Assembly: GCA_031279925.1 (NCBI GenBank)
Contig: JAITHQ010000102.1
Location: 1-18,979 of the forward strand
Length of the DNA stretch: 18,979 nt
Origin: Treponema sp.
GTDB lineage: Bacteria; Spirochaetota; Spirochaetia; Treponematales; Breznakiellaceae
Reading direction: 5' to 3'
Part shown: positions 7,185 to 14,762 of the stretch, piece by piece
Layout: every line of letters begins with the position of its first letter
How positions within the stretch are numbered: the first letter of the stretch is position 1
The notes under the pieces: generated by a model
Told to the model about the DNA's origin: nothing
The model's input: only the letters and a program-made list of their open reading frames with translations
Database searches by the model: none
Made by a program: the position numbers and the translations under genes

Positions 7185-7786
7185 AAGAATGGTTTGAGTT
7201 AATCTGGACTTTTGTAAAAATAGGAATTTCTACGTTTGGCGGTGGCTACACGATGATACCGGTGCTGGAACGGGAGCTTATCAAGAACAAGGGCTGGATC
7301 ACGATGGAAGAGGTGATGGATTACTACACCATCGCCCAAATTACGCCGGGGATCATAGCGGTAAATATTTCTACGTTTGCCGGCTATAAACGGAAGGGCG
7401 CGGCGGGCGGGGCAGCGGCGACTGTGAGTTTTTTGTTTCCGGGGCTGGTTCTGATGACGCTGGTTTCCCTGTTTATGAGCCGCTTTGCTTCACTGGAGAC
7501 ACTGCAGCATGCTTTTACCGGGATTCGTGCCGCCGTGGGCGCGCTGGTTTTAGATACGGTGTGGAAGCTGATCCGCGCCCTGTTCAAACCGGACGGGATT
7601 TCCGGCGTGCGGAAGGCGGCCGCTCCGCTGATTGCCGCGGCTGCTTTTGTTCTTTCCGCGGCGTTCAGCGCACCGCCAGCTCTGGTCATCGCGGGCGCGG
7701 GCACGGCGGGTTTTTTGCTGCTGCGGTCCACCGGTAAAGGCCCGGATAATAACCTCGAAACTCCGCACGGAACGGAGGGGCCGTGA
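7181..7786 (+). CDS. chrA: Chromate transporter, first half-size subunit
   Basis: A 201-residue protein with a single CHR domain. Family signatures are FVKIGISTFGGGYTMIPVL near the N-terminus, then ITMEEVMDYYTIAQITPG with the PG turn, and several hydrophobic helices. Full-length ChrA carries two CHR domains; short-chain forms are encoded as adjacent pairs that work together, in inverted membrane orientations, in the one well-studied case. It would export chromate or a related oxyanion such as sulfate; the native substrate here is unknown. It overlaps hisC by ATGA and the next gene by GTGA. The last 25 or so residues form a charged tail. Confidence 0.88.
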   Translation: MKEWFELIWTFVKIGISTFGGGYTMIPVLERELIKNKGWITMEEVMDYYTIAQITPGIIAVNISTFAGYKRKGAAGGAAATVSFLFPGLVLMTLVSLFMSRFASLETLQHAFTGIRAAVGALVLDTVWKLIRALFKPDGISGVRKAAAPLIAAAAFVLSAAFSAPPALVIAGAGTAGFLLLRSTGKGPDNNLETPHGTEGP

Positions 7787-8334
7787 AGTTGTTTGTACTC
7801 TATGCGGAATTTTTCAAAATCGGGACATTCAGTGTCGGCGGCGGGCTTGCGACTCTGCCTTTTCTGTTTCAAATCGCGGAAAAATACGGCTGGTTCGGTG
7901 CGGAAGAGATCAGCAATTTTCTGGCAATTGCCCAGGCTTCGCCCGGAGCCATCGGTGCGAATATGGCGGCCCTGGCGGGTTTCCGCTGCGCCGGAATTTC
8001 CGGGGCCGCTGCCGCAATGGCCGGACTGGTCAGTCCGGCCATTGTCATTATCGTTGTTATCGCCCGTATGTTCGCCGCGTTCAGGGCAAACAAAACGGTG
8101 GTGGCCGTGTTCCGGGGTTTTCGTCCGGCGGCGGCCGGCCTGCTCGCCGCTGCCGGTTTTGGTGTGTGGAAGCTTATCCTTGTCGCGGACGCTTCCGGCC
8201 CCTGGTACGGACGCCTGCGTCTGAAAGAAGCAGCGCTGTTTGTCGTTTTTTTTGTTTTGATCCGCAAATTTGCGCTTCATCCCGTTATCTGCATTATCGC
8301 GGCCGGAGCCGTAGGAGTACTGCTGGGCCTATAA
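7783..8334 (+). CDS. chrA: Chromate transporter, second half-size subunit
   Basis: A 183-residue single-CHR-domain membrane protein, the partner of the preceding gene. FFKIGTFSVGGGLATLPFL and ISNFLAIAQASPGAIGANM are the CHR signatures. It starts with GTG at 7783, which overlaps the upstream TGA and is preceded by GGAGGGG, so translation is probably coupled. The two paralogues differ well beyond a recent duplication. A perfect 14-bp inverted repeat with a 2-base loop lies inside the gene at 8015-8044. The location between hisC and hisD has no obvious metabolic logic. Confidence 0.87.
   Translation: MKLFVLYAEFFKIGTFSVGGGLATLPFLFQIAEKYGWFGAEEISNFLAIAQASPGAIGANMAALAGFRCAGISGAAAAMAGLVSPAIVIIVVIARMFAAFRANKTVVAVFRGFRPAAAGLLAAAGFGVWKLILVADASGPWYGRLRLKEAALFVVFFVLIRKFALHPVICIIAAGAVGVLLGL
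8015..8044. repeat. Perfect 14-bp inverted repeat inside chrA (second copy)
   Basis: Arms 8015-8028 and 8031-8044 (CAATGGCCGGACTG and its complement) are exact and enclose two bases. In RNA this would be a very stable hairpin within the coding sequence. Confidence 0.9.
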
Positions 8335-8386
8335 ACAAAAATTGACCGTACAGGGCTTTCCGGCTGGCAGCCGCATATTTTTATGG

Positions 8387-8392
8387 TATCAT
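8387..8392 (+). promoter_or_regulatory. Extended -10 box directly before hisD
   Basis: TATCAT preceded by TGG (an extended -10 pattern, TGn) ends 7 bases before the hisD ATG at 8400. A start at or next to the ATG is implied, and no ribosome-binding site is present. It could give hisD an internal, leaderless promoter in the 65-bp gap after chrA. Confidence 0.4.
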
Positions 8393-8399
8393 AAAAATC

Positions 8400-9713
8400 A
8401 TGCGGATTATCGGCGCGGCAGATTTTGACACGTACTGGAAAAACGAAATTCCGGCGGCATGCGATTCCCAAACCGCCGGGCTTGTTTCTGAAATTATTGA
8501 AGCGGTACGAAACAACGGTGACAGGGCGGTACGGGACTATGCCGCCCGTTTTGACAGAACTTCGCCGGAAAATCTTGAAGTTCCCCTGGAAACGGCCCGC
8601 GCCGCCCATGAAGAACTGTACCGTTTTGAGCCGGAACTGGCAGATGCGCTGGAACTTTCTGCCGGACACCTGCGGCGCTTTGCCGCGCTTCAGTCTGCCC
8701 AGCTTGTCGGTTTTGAAACCGAACTTGACGAAGGTCTTTTTGCCGGTCAACGGATAATCCCTGTGGAAAGGGCGGCGGTTTATGTACCGGCCGGCCGCTT
8801 TCCCCTTGTTTCTTCGGCACTGATGGGCCTTGTTCCGGCCTTCGCCGCCGGCGCGGGTGAAGTCCTGCTTGTTTCGCCGCCGCTGGAAGACGGCGTTCCC
8901 TGCAGGCGTATTCTGGCTGCCGCCGTTATCGCCGCCGGTAAAGAACTGGCTCGGCTGCGTATTTTTGCCATGGGCGGCGCTCAGGCAATCGCGGCACTTG
9001 CCCTGGGAACACAGTCTGTTCCCAGGGCAAGTGTCATCGCCGGCCCGGGCAACCGATATGTGGCGGAGGCAAAACGTTCACTGTTCGGTGAAACCGGAAT
9101 TGACTTTATTGCCGGCCCCACGGACGTATTAATTCTCGTTGACGGGGAACTTGACGGGGAACTTGCCGCCGCGGACCTGCTTGCCCAGGCGGAGCATGAT
9201 CCCGACGCGCGGGCCCGCGCTTTGCTTGCTTCCGTCCGGGACGCGGAAACACTCCGTGCGGCCGTTGAACGGAGGCTGGCCCTCCTTGGCGAACCTTCCC
9301 GGCGGACGGCGCGCGCCTCACTTGATACGGGCGGGCTTGCCGTAGTGTACCGGTCAAGGGAAGAAGCCGCCCGGATCGCGAATCTTATAGCTCCCGAACA
9401 TCTGGAGCTTCATACGGAAAACGCCGGAGAATGGCTGCCGCTTCTGAAAAATTACGGCTCGCTTTTTATCGGAAAACTTGCGGCAGAAGTCCTGGGTGAT
9501 TACAGTGCGGGGATCAACCATACCCTGCCGACATCAGGAAGCTCCCGATTTACCGGCGGTCTTTCGGCACGGCATTTCCTGAAAGTCGTTACTACCCTGC
9601 GCTGTAATCCCGGCCCGGGTTTTGAAAAAGCCCGCCGCGCCGCGGAACTTATTGGCCGCGCCGAAGGCCTTGCCGCCCATGCCGAAAGCGCTGCAAGCCG
9701 CGTTCTTCCATGA
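8400..9713 (+). CDS. hisD: Histidinol dehydrogenase
   Basis: A 437-residue NAD- and zinc-dependent enzyme that oxidises histidinol twice to histidine, the last step of the pathway. Recognisable segments include GQRIIPVERAAVYVPAGRFPL, AGPGNRYVAEAK, AGPTDVLILVD, DLLAQAEHDPDA (zinc-site histidine), LIAPEHLELHTEN (catalytic Glu-His) and SAGINHTLPTSG (second zinc ligand). Length is normal for the family. The start has no ribosome site but an extended -10 box sits 7 bases upstream. The end overlaps the radical SAM start by 4 bases. A 12-bp tandem duplication near 9140-9163 encodes DGELDGEL. A perfect 17-bp inverted repeat interrupts the gene at 8995-9033 without disturbing the frame. Confidence 0.95.
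   Translation: MRIIGAADFDTYWKNEIPAACDSQTAGLVSEIIEAVRNNGDRAVRDYAARFDRTSPENLEVPLETARAAHEELYRFEPELADALELSAGHLRRFAALQSAQLVGFETELDEGLFAGQRIIPVERAAVYVPAGRFPLVSSALMGLVPAFAAGAGEVLLVSPPLEDGVPCRRILAAAVIAAGKELARLRIFAMGGAQAIAALALGTQSVPRASVIAGPGNRYVAEAKRSLFGETGIDFIAGPTDVLILVDGELDGELAAADLLAQAEHDPDARARALLASVRDAETLRAAVERRLALLGEPSRRTARASLDTGGLAVVYRSREEAARIANLIAPEHLELHTENAGEWLPLLKNYGSLFIGKLAAEVLGDYSAGINHTLPTSGSSRFTGGLSARHFLKVVTTLRCNPGPGFEKARRAAELIGRAEGLAAHAESAASRVLP
8995..9033. repeat. Perfect 17-bp inverted repeat inside hisD
   Basis: Arms 8995-9011 and 9017-9033 (CACTTGCCCTGGGAACA and its exact complement) enclose a 5-base loop. They encode the conserved ALALGTQSVPRASV stretch. No T run follows, so it is not a standard terminator. 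Confidence 0.92.
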
Positions 9714-10534
9714 TTATCGCTCCATCTGCCGATCACAGGAGCCGTGAAGGGGGAACTATTGTTTATCCCGTATATTCGCGCCGCTCGCGGGGACTTTCTG
9801 TTGGGATCAATCTTTTTCCCGGCGGTAAATGCTGTTCCTTCAACTGTCCATACTGCGAAGTTTTTCCCTGTGAAACAAACATTGTTTTTAGTCTTGAAAC
9901 GATGAAATCCGCCCTGCGTTCCTGCCTTCTTGAGGCAGCGGAGCGCGGCGTTGAAGTTAAGGACATTTGTTTTTCCGGAAATGGCGAACCCGTTATGGCC
10001 GCCGCCTTTCCCGAAGCTCTGCAGGCGGCGGAAGTCCTGCGCCGTGAGTCTGCGCCCGGCGCAAAACTGGTAGTTATTACCAACGGCTCCGGCCTTTTGA
10101 ATCCTGAAATTTTCATCCTGCTGCGCCGGGCGGCGCTGGAAAGCGGCCTGCACATTTGGCTCAAAGTTGACGCCGGGACGGAATCATGGTATGGGGTGAT
10201 AAACCGTTCTGCCCTTCCCTTCAGGCCGCTTTTTGAAGCAGTACAAGCTTTCGCTGCCTCGGGCGCGCCGTTTACCCCGCAGACAATGATCTGCGGGGTA
10301 AACGGGCTTTTGCCGCCGCCGGAAGAAGAGGCCGCCTGGGTAGAACTGATAACGGAACTGGCTGTACCGGGTACGCTTCGCGCCGTTCAGATTTACGGCA
10401 AGGCCCGTCCCGCGCCGGAAGACCCGCTGGCTGTTCCGGCGCCGGCCGAGGTTCTTGAACGGCGGGCCGTCCTGTTAAGGGCCGCGCTGTCAAAAGCCAC
10501 GCCTGGGACCGTTCCGGTTGAGGTCCATTTTTAG
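9710..10534 (+). CDS. Radical SAM protein, wyosine-synthetase-like group
   Basis: A 274-residue radical SAM enzyme. The [4Fe-4S] ligands form CxxxCxxC at residues 42, 46 and 49 (KCCSFNCPYC), preceded by SVGINLFPGG, which resembles the 'G-[IV]-[ND]-L-x-P' lead-in of the COG0731 (TYW1-like) group. DICFSGNGEP is the SAM-binding GGE-type motif and LVVITNGSGLL the following strand. These features support binding and reductive cleavage of S-adenosylmethionine; the substrate is not known. It overlaps hisD by 4 bases and ends the operon. It carries a perfect 16-bp inverted repeat (10268-10305) with no frame disruption. Confidence 0.85.
   Translation: MIIAPSADHRSREGGTIVYPVYSRRSRGLSVGINLFPGGKCCSFNCPYCEVFPCETNIVFSLETMKSALRSCLLEAAERGVEVKDICFSGNGEPVMAAAFPEALQAAEVLRRESAPGAKLVVITNGSGLLNPEIFILLRRAALESGLHIWLKVDAGTESWYGVINRSALPFRPLFEAVQAFAASGAPFTPQTMICGVNGLLPPPEEEAAWVELITELAVPGTLRAVQIYGKARPAPEDPLAVPAPAEVLERRAVLLRAALSKATPGTVPVEVHF
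10268..10305. repeat. Perfect 16-bp inverted repeat inside the radical SAM gene
   Basis: Arms 10268-10283 and 10290-10305 (CCGTTTACCCCGCAGA and its exact complement) enclose six bases. It is the third such perfect hairpin in consecutive genes of this operon. Confidence 0.92.
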
Positions 10535-10583
10535 GCATTGTAACTGTCGTATTGAGTTCGGAAACTTCAGCTGCGCTGGCTCT

Positions 10584-12848
10584 CTATAAAGCCAATCCCA
10601 GGCGGTAGGCGGCGCGGGATGCTTCCAGCACTTTGCCGCCCGAAAAGCTGTCGCCGATATTGTAGAGTTCCGCCGCTATGTGTTCGCGCAGGGCGGCAAA
10701 GTACAGCGCGTCATCGGGAACGCCGCCTGCGGCAAGGACCGCAAAATCGGCAGGAATGGTTTCGTTCCGTTCCGTTACCTTGAGCTTCGGCTCCAGCGGA
10801 TTTACCACATTGTCCGGTAAAATGGGATGCCAGGTAACGGAGGGATCCGGCACGGTTTTGGAAACGTTCCGGGCAATCCGCACGCCCTCTTTGCAAAAAC
10901 CCGTTACCCGCGAACAGTTAAGAAGCTTCACCCCCGCCTGTACCAAATAGTGAATCAAATACCCGCGATTGGCGGTGCAGACGCCGTTCATCATAAACTT
11001 GTCCATCTCCACTACTGTTACCTCGCAGCCTCTTTCAAAATGCAGCCAATATGCCGCCTCGCAGCCCGCCACGCCGCCGCCTATCACGACAATCTTTTTC
11101 GCGCCCCCCAGCAGTCCGGGCTTCAAAAATAATTCCACAGCCTGAGCATTCTGTATTTCTTCGATTCCAGGCAGGGAAAGAACGGCGTTTTTGGTTCCCG
11201 CGGCGAACACGATTTTGTCGTAGCCTCCCGCCTTGAGCGCGGCAAGATCAACGGTATTTCCTCCCCTAAAAACCAGATTACCCTTCGTGCCGGTCCGCTC
11301 CGCCAGGCTTTCAAGATACTTTTGGTAATTGGCGGCTTCGTATTTGATTTTCGCCACGCTCCCCGCTATGAGCCTGCCGCCCGGCATACGGGCTTTGTCA
11401 AACAGATCAACCTGGTGTCCCCGTTTGGCGGCTGCTGCTGCACACAGGGTCCCCGCAGGACCCGCGCCTACCACGGCGATTTTAAGCGGTTTTTCCGCCG
11501 GAACGGGATCGGCAGGGAACACATGCTCAAATCCTGTACGGGGATTTACCGCGCACTGAATATGCCCGCCTTCCACAAACTCGTTGATGCACCCTTCCTG
11601 GCAGCCGATGCACGGCGTGATTTCATTATTGCGCCCTGCATATGCCTTGTTGGGCCATTCCGGGTCGGCAAGCAGCGGGCGTCCCAGCATCACCAGATCG
11701 CACGCGCCATCCCGCAGAGCTTTTTCCGCAAAGTCGGGATAGCCCAGCTTCCCCACGCCCGCGACAGGCACCGGAAACCCTGTGTTGGACATAATCTTGT
11801 TGTCCCTGAAATATTCCTTTACCAGGCGGCTTACCTCAAGGAAACAGCCGGGCGGCATACCGGAAGGCGGATGCGGAAGCCACCAGTTGTCGTAACAGCC
11901 CAGGTCTACGTCAAACATATCCACGCCGGCCTTTACCAGGTTTTTCATATAATCGAGCGTTTGGGCGATGGTGCGCCCGCGCGTAAATTTCTTGAGCGAA
12001 GCGCTAGCAAGCATGGCCTCCCCGTAGGTTTCGTTCAGGGCGAGGGAAAGATCGATGCGGTACATAACCGGAAACCGCGCACCCGTCCGCTTGCGGATTT
12101 CACGCACACAGTCAAGTCCGAACGCCTGCCAGTCAGCATACGGTCCCAGCGCGCGGCGGTTAAATGCGGGATTGGTCATCTGTTCCAAAAGGTAGCCCTC
12201 GTGTCCGTGGAGATACGCGCCGTCAAGCCCCGCCGTTTTCGCGTCCGCCGACGCCTGCCCCATATTCCTGACGATTTTCTTTAAGCGCCGGTCGCTTAAC
12301 GGGGCGCAGGGAATCGCGGGAATATAGAAACTGGGATTCCATGAAGCGGAGTTGGGCAGCTTGAATTTGGTGAGCAGGCATTGGGGGTTTCCCACCCGCC
12401 CCAGCCCGGGCGACACCTGAATAAAGATTCGCGCCCCAAAAGCGTGTACGCCCTGCGCCAAATCGCGCCAGCCCGAGAACACCGAGCGCGAGCGGTCGAT
12501 GCGGGGAAAATACGAAAGCTCCCCCGGTTCGGTAATAGAGTTGTCAAGCCCATGGCTTACGGGAATAAGCCCTGTGGTAAGAAGCCCCGCGCCGCCTTTT
12601 GCCCGCTCATAAAAGTAGCTCAGCATTTTTTCGTTCGGGCGCCCCGTTTCATCGCACATATTGATGTTGCCTATCGGCGCCATCACGATCCGGTTTTTCA
12701 GCGTAAGACGGTTTACCGTTACCGGAGAAAACAAGGTTTCGTAGGGATACAGATTTTTGGTCATCGCCGCGCCCTCAAGCGCCCCTTCCTTCAAAAACCA
12801 GTCCCCATAACTGTCTACCCACGCCTTTACCTGGGGATCAATATTCAT
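10584..12848 (-). CDS. Enoate-reductase-like NADH:flavin oxidoreductase (FMN/Fe-S/FAD)
   Basis: A 754-residue member of the Old Yellow Enzyme fusion family (2,4-dienoyl-CoA reductase, 2-enoate reductase, BaiCD). Residues about 35-400 form the FMN TIM barrel (LKNRIVMAPIGN; GLDGAYLHGHEGYLLEQ). Cys413, 416, 420 and 432 form the [4Fe-4S] pattern CxxCxxxC-x11-C. From about 457 comes the FAD site IAVVGAGPAGT and a second dinucleotide fold, KIVVIGGGVAGCEAAYW. It would reduce an activated C=C bond with NAD(P)H; the substrate is not evident. The frame is open to 13202, but I start at 12848, where GGAGG lies 6 bases upstream and a good promoter precedes it; the longer frame only mirrors yjbQ. It is about 80-100 residues longer than typical homologues, mainly through an N-terminal extension and a C-terminal insert (VSKTVPDPSVTWHPILP). 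Confidence 0.88.
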   Translation of the reverse strand: MNIDPQVKAWVDSYGDWFLKEGALEGAAMTKNLYPYETLFSPVTVNRLTLKNRIVMAPIGNINMCDETGRPNEKMLSYFYERAKGGAGLLTTGLIPVSHGLDNSITEPGELSYFPRIDRSRSVFSGWRDLAQGVHAFGARIFIQVSPGLGRVGNPQCLLTKFKLPNSASWNPSFYIPAIPCAPLSDRRLKKIVRNMGQASADAKTAGLDGAYLHGHEGYLLEQMTNPAFNRRALGPYADWQAFGLDCVREIRKRTGARFPVMYRIDLSLALNETYGEAMLASASLKKFTRGRTIAQTLDYMKNLVKAGVDMFDVDLGCYDNWWLPHPPSGMPPGCFLEVSRLVKEYFRDNKIMSNTGFPVPVAGVGKLGYPDFAEKALRDGACDLVMLGRPLLADPEWPNKAYAGRNNEITPCIGCQEGCINEFVEGGHIQCAVNPRTGFEHVFPADPVPAEKPLKIAVVGAGPAGTLCAAAAAKRGHQVDLFDKARMPGGRLIAGSVAKIKYEAANYQKYLESLAERTGTKGNLVFRGGNTVDLAALKAGGYDKIVFAAGTKNAVLSLPGIEEIQNAQAVELFLKPGLLGGAKKIVVIGGGVAGCEAAYWLHFERGCEVTVVEMDKFMMNGVCTANRGYLIHYLVQAGVKLLNCSRVTGFCKEGVRIARNVSKTVPDPSVTWHPILPDNVVNPLEPKLKVTERNETIPADFAVLAAGGVPDDALYFAALREHIAAELYNIGDSFSGGKVLEASRAAYRLGLAL

Positions 12849-12868
12849 GGCAGTCCTCCGTCGAGCCA

Positions 12869-12897
12869 AGTATACAGCGCAGACAGGGAAAAGTAAA
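12869..12897 (-). promoter_or_regulatory. Sigma70-type promoter of the enoate-reductase-like gene
   Basis: On the minus strand TTTACT (12897-12892) is followed after 17 bases by TATACT (12874-12869). Transcription would start near 12862, giving a leader of about 14 bases that holds the GGAGG ribosome site. Confidence 0.65.
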
Positions 12898-12995
12898 CGC
12901 GCCGCAGGTGCTTTAAAAAAATCCTCCATAAAATGAACCTCCCGCCGCTGGCAATCTTCACTGCGAATGAAGTATATTTGATACAGGGAGGGAAC

Positions 12996-13400
12996 ATGAC
13001 CCATTTGACTGAAATTACGGTAAATTCGACACTGCGCTGTGAGTGGATCAATATCAGCGCCGAAGTTCAAAAGGCTGCGGCCGCCTCCGGCGTTGAAGAA
13101 GGCCTGTGCGTGGTGTTTGTCCCTCACACAACAGCGGCGGTTACCGTTAATGAAAACGCCGACCCCGATGTGCCCCATGATGTGAATCTTGCCCTGGGCC
13201 ATATTTCACCCGATCGCGGAGAATTCCGCCACGGTGAGGGCAATTCCGACGCTCACACAAAAACCACACTGGTGGGCCCTTCGCTGATCTTGATTGTTTC
13301 CGGAGGACGGGTGCTGTTGGGAACCTGGCAGGGCATTTGGTTTAATGAATATGACGGGCCCCGCAGACGGCGGGTGTATATCAGAATAACAGGAGAATAA
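12996..13400 (+). CDS. yjbQ: YjbQ/UPF0047 family protein
   Basis: A 134-residue member of UPF0047. The family core is seen as GLCVVFVPHTTAAVTVNENADPDV, GNSDAHTKTTLVGPS and GTWQGIWFNEYDGPRRRRV, with the conserved His residues expected at the trimer active site. E. coli YjbQ shows weak thiamine-phosphate synthase activity, but the true cellular role is unresolved. I start at 12996, where CAGGGAGGGAAC precedes the ATG; the frame extends to 12933 without similarity. It is transcribed divergently from the flavoenzyme and ends 2 bases before the next gene. Confidence 0.88.
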   Translation: MTHLTEITVNSTLRCEWINISAEVQKAAAASGVEEGLCVVFVPHTTAAVTVNENADPDVPHDVNLALGHISPDRGEFRHGEGNSDAHTKTTLVGPSLILIVSGGRVLLGTWQGIWFNEYDGPRRRRVYIRITGE

Positions 13401-13402
13401 TC

Positions 13403-14158
13403 ATGGCAAATCTTTTTTTTACAACATGGCTTTTGACTTTGGGGTTTATTCCATATTCGTCCTACGAATACAACTTGGGACCGCTGCCGAGCGTCGCGCG
13501 TTTTGACAACACCTTCGTTCAGACCCTTGAGGTTGATTTTTACGTCGCCAACATTCTTAGGGTGTACTCCAATGTGGAAATCAGGGAAATGAAAGCCCAA
13601 ACGATTTACTTTGATCCGTACCGGGCGGATTTTCGGATTGGGGCGGAACTTGCCTATAAAGGTTTTTTTCTGGGTGTTTTTCATGAATGTGATCACGATG
13701 TTGTTACTACCTTCGAAAGAAGCAGGTATAACGGCATAGACGGGGCGTTCGCGGACATATACGCCGGCTGGCAGGGCGAATTTGCCATTCACCCCAAGGT
13801 TAAACTACAGCCTTATGCTGCCCTGGGCATTCGGCCCTATGACAATTTTTTCGTACTGGTTGAAGGTTCAGGCAGTTCCGAGATAGGTTATCCCGGCAGT
13901 AATCTGTTCGCGGAACTGCATCTTGGCGCAGATTTGTTTGATCTGGTAAGGCTCCGCGCCATGTTCCGGCCCGAATTTTCCCTGTACTACCGGTCGCTGG
14001 CCTGCTTCCAATACGGAGCCGGCGCGGAACTGAGGTACCGTAATATTTCTCTGGGAGTCGACTGGACAAGCCAGGTAAAACTGTTGTACCCGGCAGGTTC
14101 CGCAGTCAGCGAATTGACAATATACATCAGCTTTAGGGGCCAGTCAAAACTTTTGTAA
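13403..14158 (+). CDS. Predicted outer-membrane beta-barrel-like protein
   Basis: A 251-residue protein I do not recognise by name. Much of it shows alternating hydrophobic/polar residues with many aromatics (for example TLEVDFYVANILRVYSNVEI, FRIGAELAYKGFFLGVF, AELRYRNISLGVDW), the pattern of an outer-membrane beta-barrel of about 8-12 strands. It has a hydrophobic N-terminus but no positively charged residue before it, so a signal peptide is doubtful. A His-rich HECDHDVV segment sits near residue 93. AGGAG precedes the start, which is 2 bases after yjbQ, so the two are cotranscribed. The function is unknown. Confidence 0.65.
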   Translation: MANLFFTTWLLTLGFIPYSSYEYNLGPLPSVARFDNTFVQTLEVDFYVANILRVYSNVEIREMKAQTIYFDPYRADFRIGAELAYKGFFLGVFHECDHDVVTTFERSRYNGIDGAFADIYAGWQGEFAIHPKVKLQPYAALGIRPYDNFFVLVEGSGSSEIGYPGSNLFAELHLGADLFDLVRLRAMFRPEFSLYYRSLACFQYGAGAELRYRNISLGVDWTSQVKLLYPAGSAVSELTIYISFRGQSKLL

Positions 14159-14168
14159 CCGGGCGCGG

Positions 14169-14426
14169 CTACAGGTTTTCCAGCGGCGAATCCCTGTCCA
14201 TGAATTCGGAAATGACGTAGACCAGTGTTCCGGTTTTACGCGGCCTCAGTTCCGCAAAGCCCGGGCGACCAGCGCGTCCAGTTGTTCCCGCGCCTGCTCA
14301 ATGGGAATATCCGCTTCCAGGGCCAGTTCGCCCGGGCTGATGATCCCGCCCGAATTTTTCGCCAGCCGCAAAATTACCCGCTGCGGACTTTCTTTTTTTC
14401 CCTGACAACCCTCGTTTCCCCATCAT
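14169..14426 (-). pseudogene. Frameshifted small winged-helix-like protein
   Basis: Reading the minus strand from the ATG at 14426 gives MMGKRGLSGKK. An A7 run (14393-14399) then shifts the frame, and SPQRVILRLAKNSGGIISPGELAL continues through ADIPIEQAREQLDALVAR. A second shift within CCCGGGC near 14260 is needed to reach FAELRPRKTGTLVYVISEF and the stop after SPLENL at 14169. Restoring both homopolymer slips yields about 80 residues that look like a small helix-turn-helix domain, which suggests a recently broken gene. No Shine-Dalgarno is visible. Sequencing error in both runs is the alternative. Confidence 0.6.
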
Positions 14427-14504
14427 CAACAGTACGCCAGCCGCGGGCGAAATTTTCGGGCCGCGCTCCAGAAATCACCGCCCTGTAGTTCGCTTCCTGG
14501 ACCT

Positions 14505-14747
14505 GCGCACAGCGACGCGAGCCGCGTACGCGTGTATGCCGGCTATTCCGGCTGGGGTGAAAACATCAGCCGCGGCAAGGGCATGGCCGCCGTCATTGCC
14601 GCCGAATTTATCCGCGACAGCGGCGTACAGGATAAAGGGCACCGCATCAACATCGCCAACCCGTCTTTTAACCGTGTGGGGATTGCCTGCTGCAATAACC
14701 TGGTAGTTATGCAATTCGGATCGGGAATTGTGGAAAAGAATCCGTAA
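14505..14747 (+). pseudogene. C-terminal fragment of a CAP (SCP/PR1) domain protein
   Basis: The frame reads YAGYSGWGENISRGKG, then EFIRDSGVQDKGHRINIANP, SFNRVGIACCNNLVVMQFGS, and a normal stop at 14745. GENI, GHR-x-NI and NPSF-x-x-VG are the CAP signature motifs. The N-terminal half of the domain, with the first active-site histidine and any signal peptide, is missing: upstream of AHSDASRVRV I find no similarity and no ribosome site. CAP proteins are usually secreted; this one is most likely non-functional. Confidence 0.7.
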
Positions 14748-14762
14748 CCGGCGCTTCTTTTA

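Noticed and set aside
7384..8280. 298-codon minus-strand frame
   Set aside because: It lies antisense to both chromate transporter genes, which have family motifs and coupled starts; its Arg/Pro/Gly-rich translation is typical of GC-rich antisense.
8995..9033. Transcription terminator inside hisD
   Set aside because: No U run follows the stem on either strand, and the gene and operon continue through it.
11322..12284. 320-codon plus-strand frame
   Set aside because: It is antisense to the flavoenzyme, whose FMN, Fe-S and FAD motifs are unmistakable.
12849..13202. N-terminal extension of the flavoenzyme to 872 residues
   Set aside because: It runs through the divergent promoter region and antisense to yjbQ, has no OYE similarity, and the ATG at 12848 has a better ribosome site and promoter.
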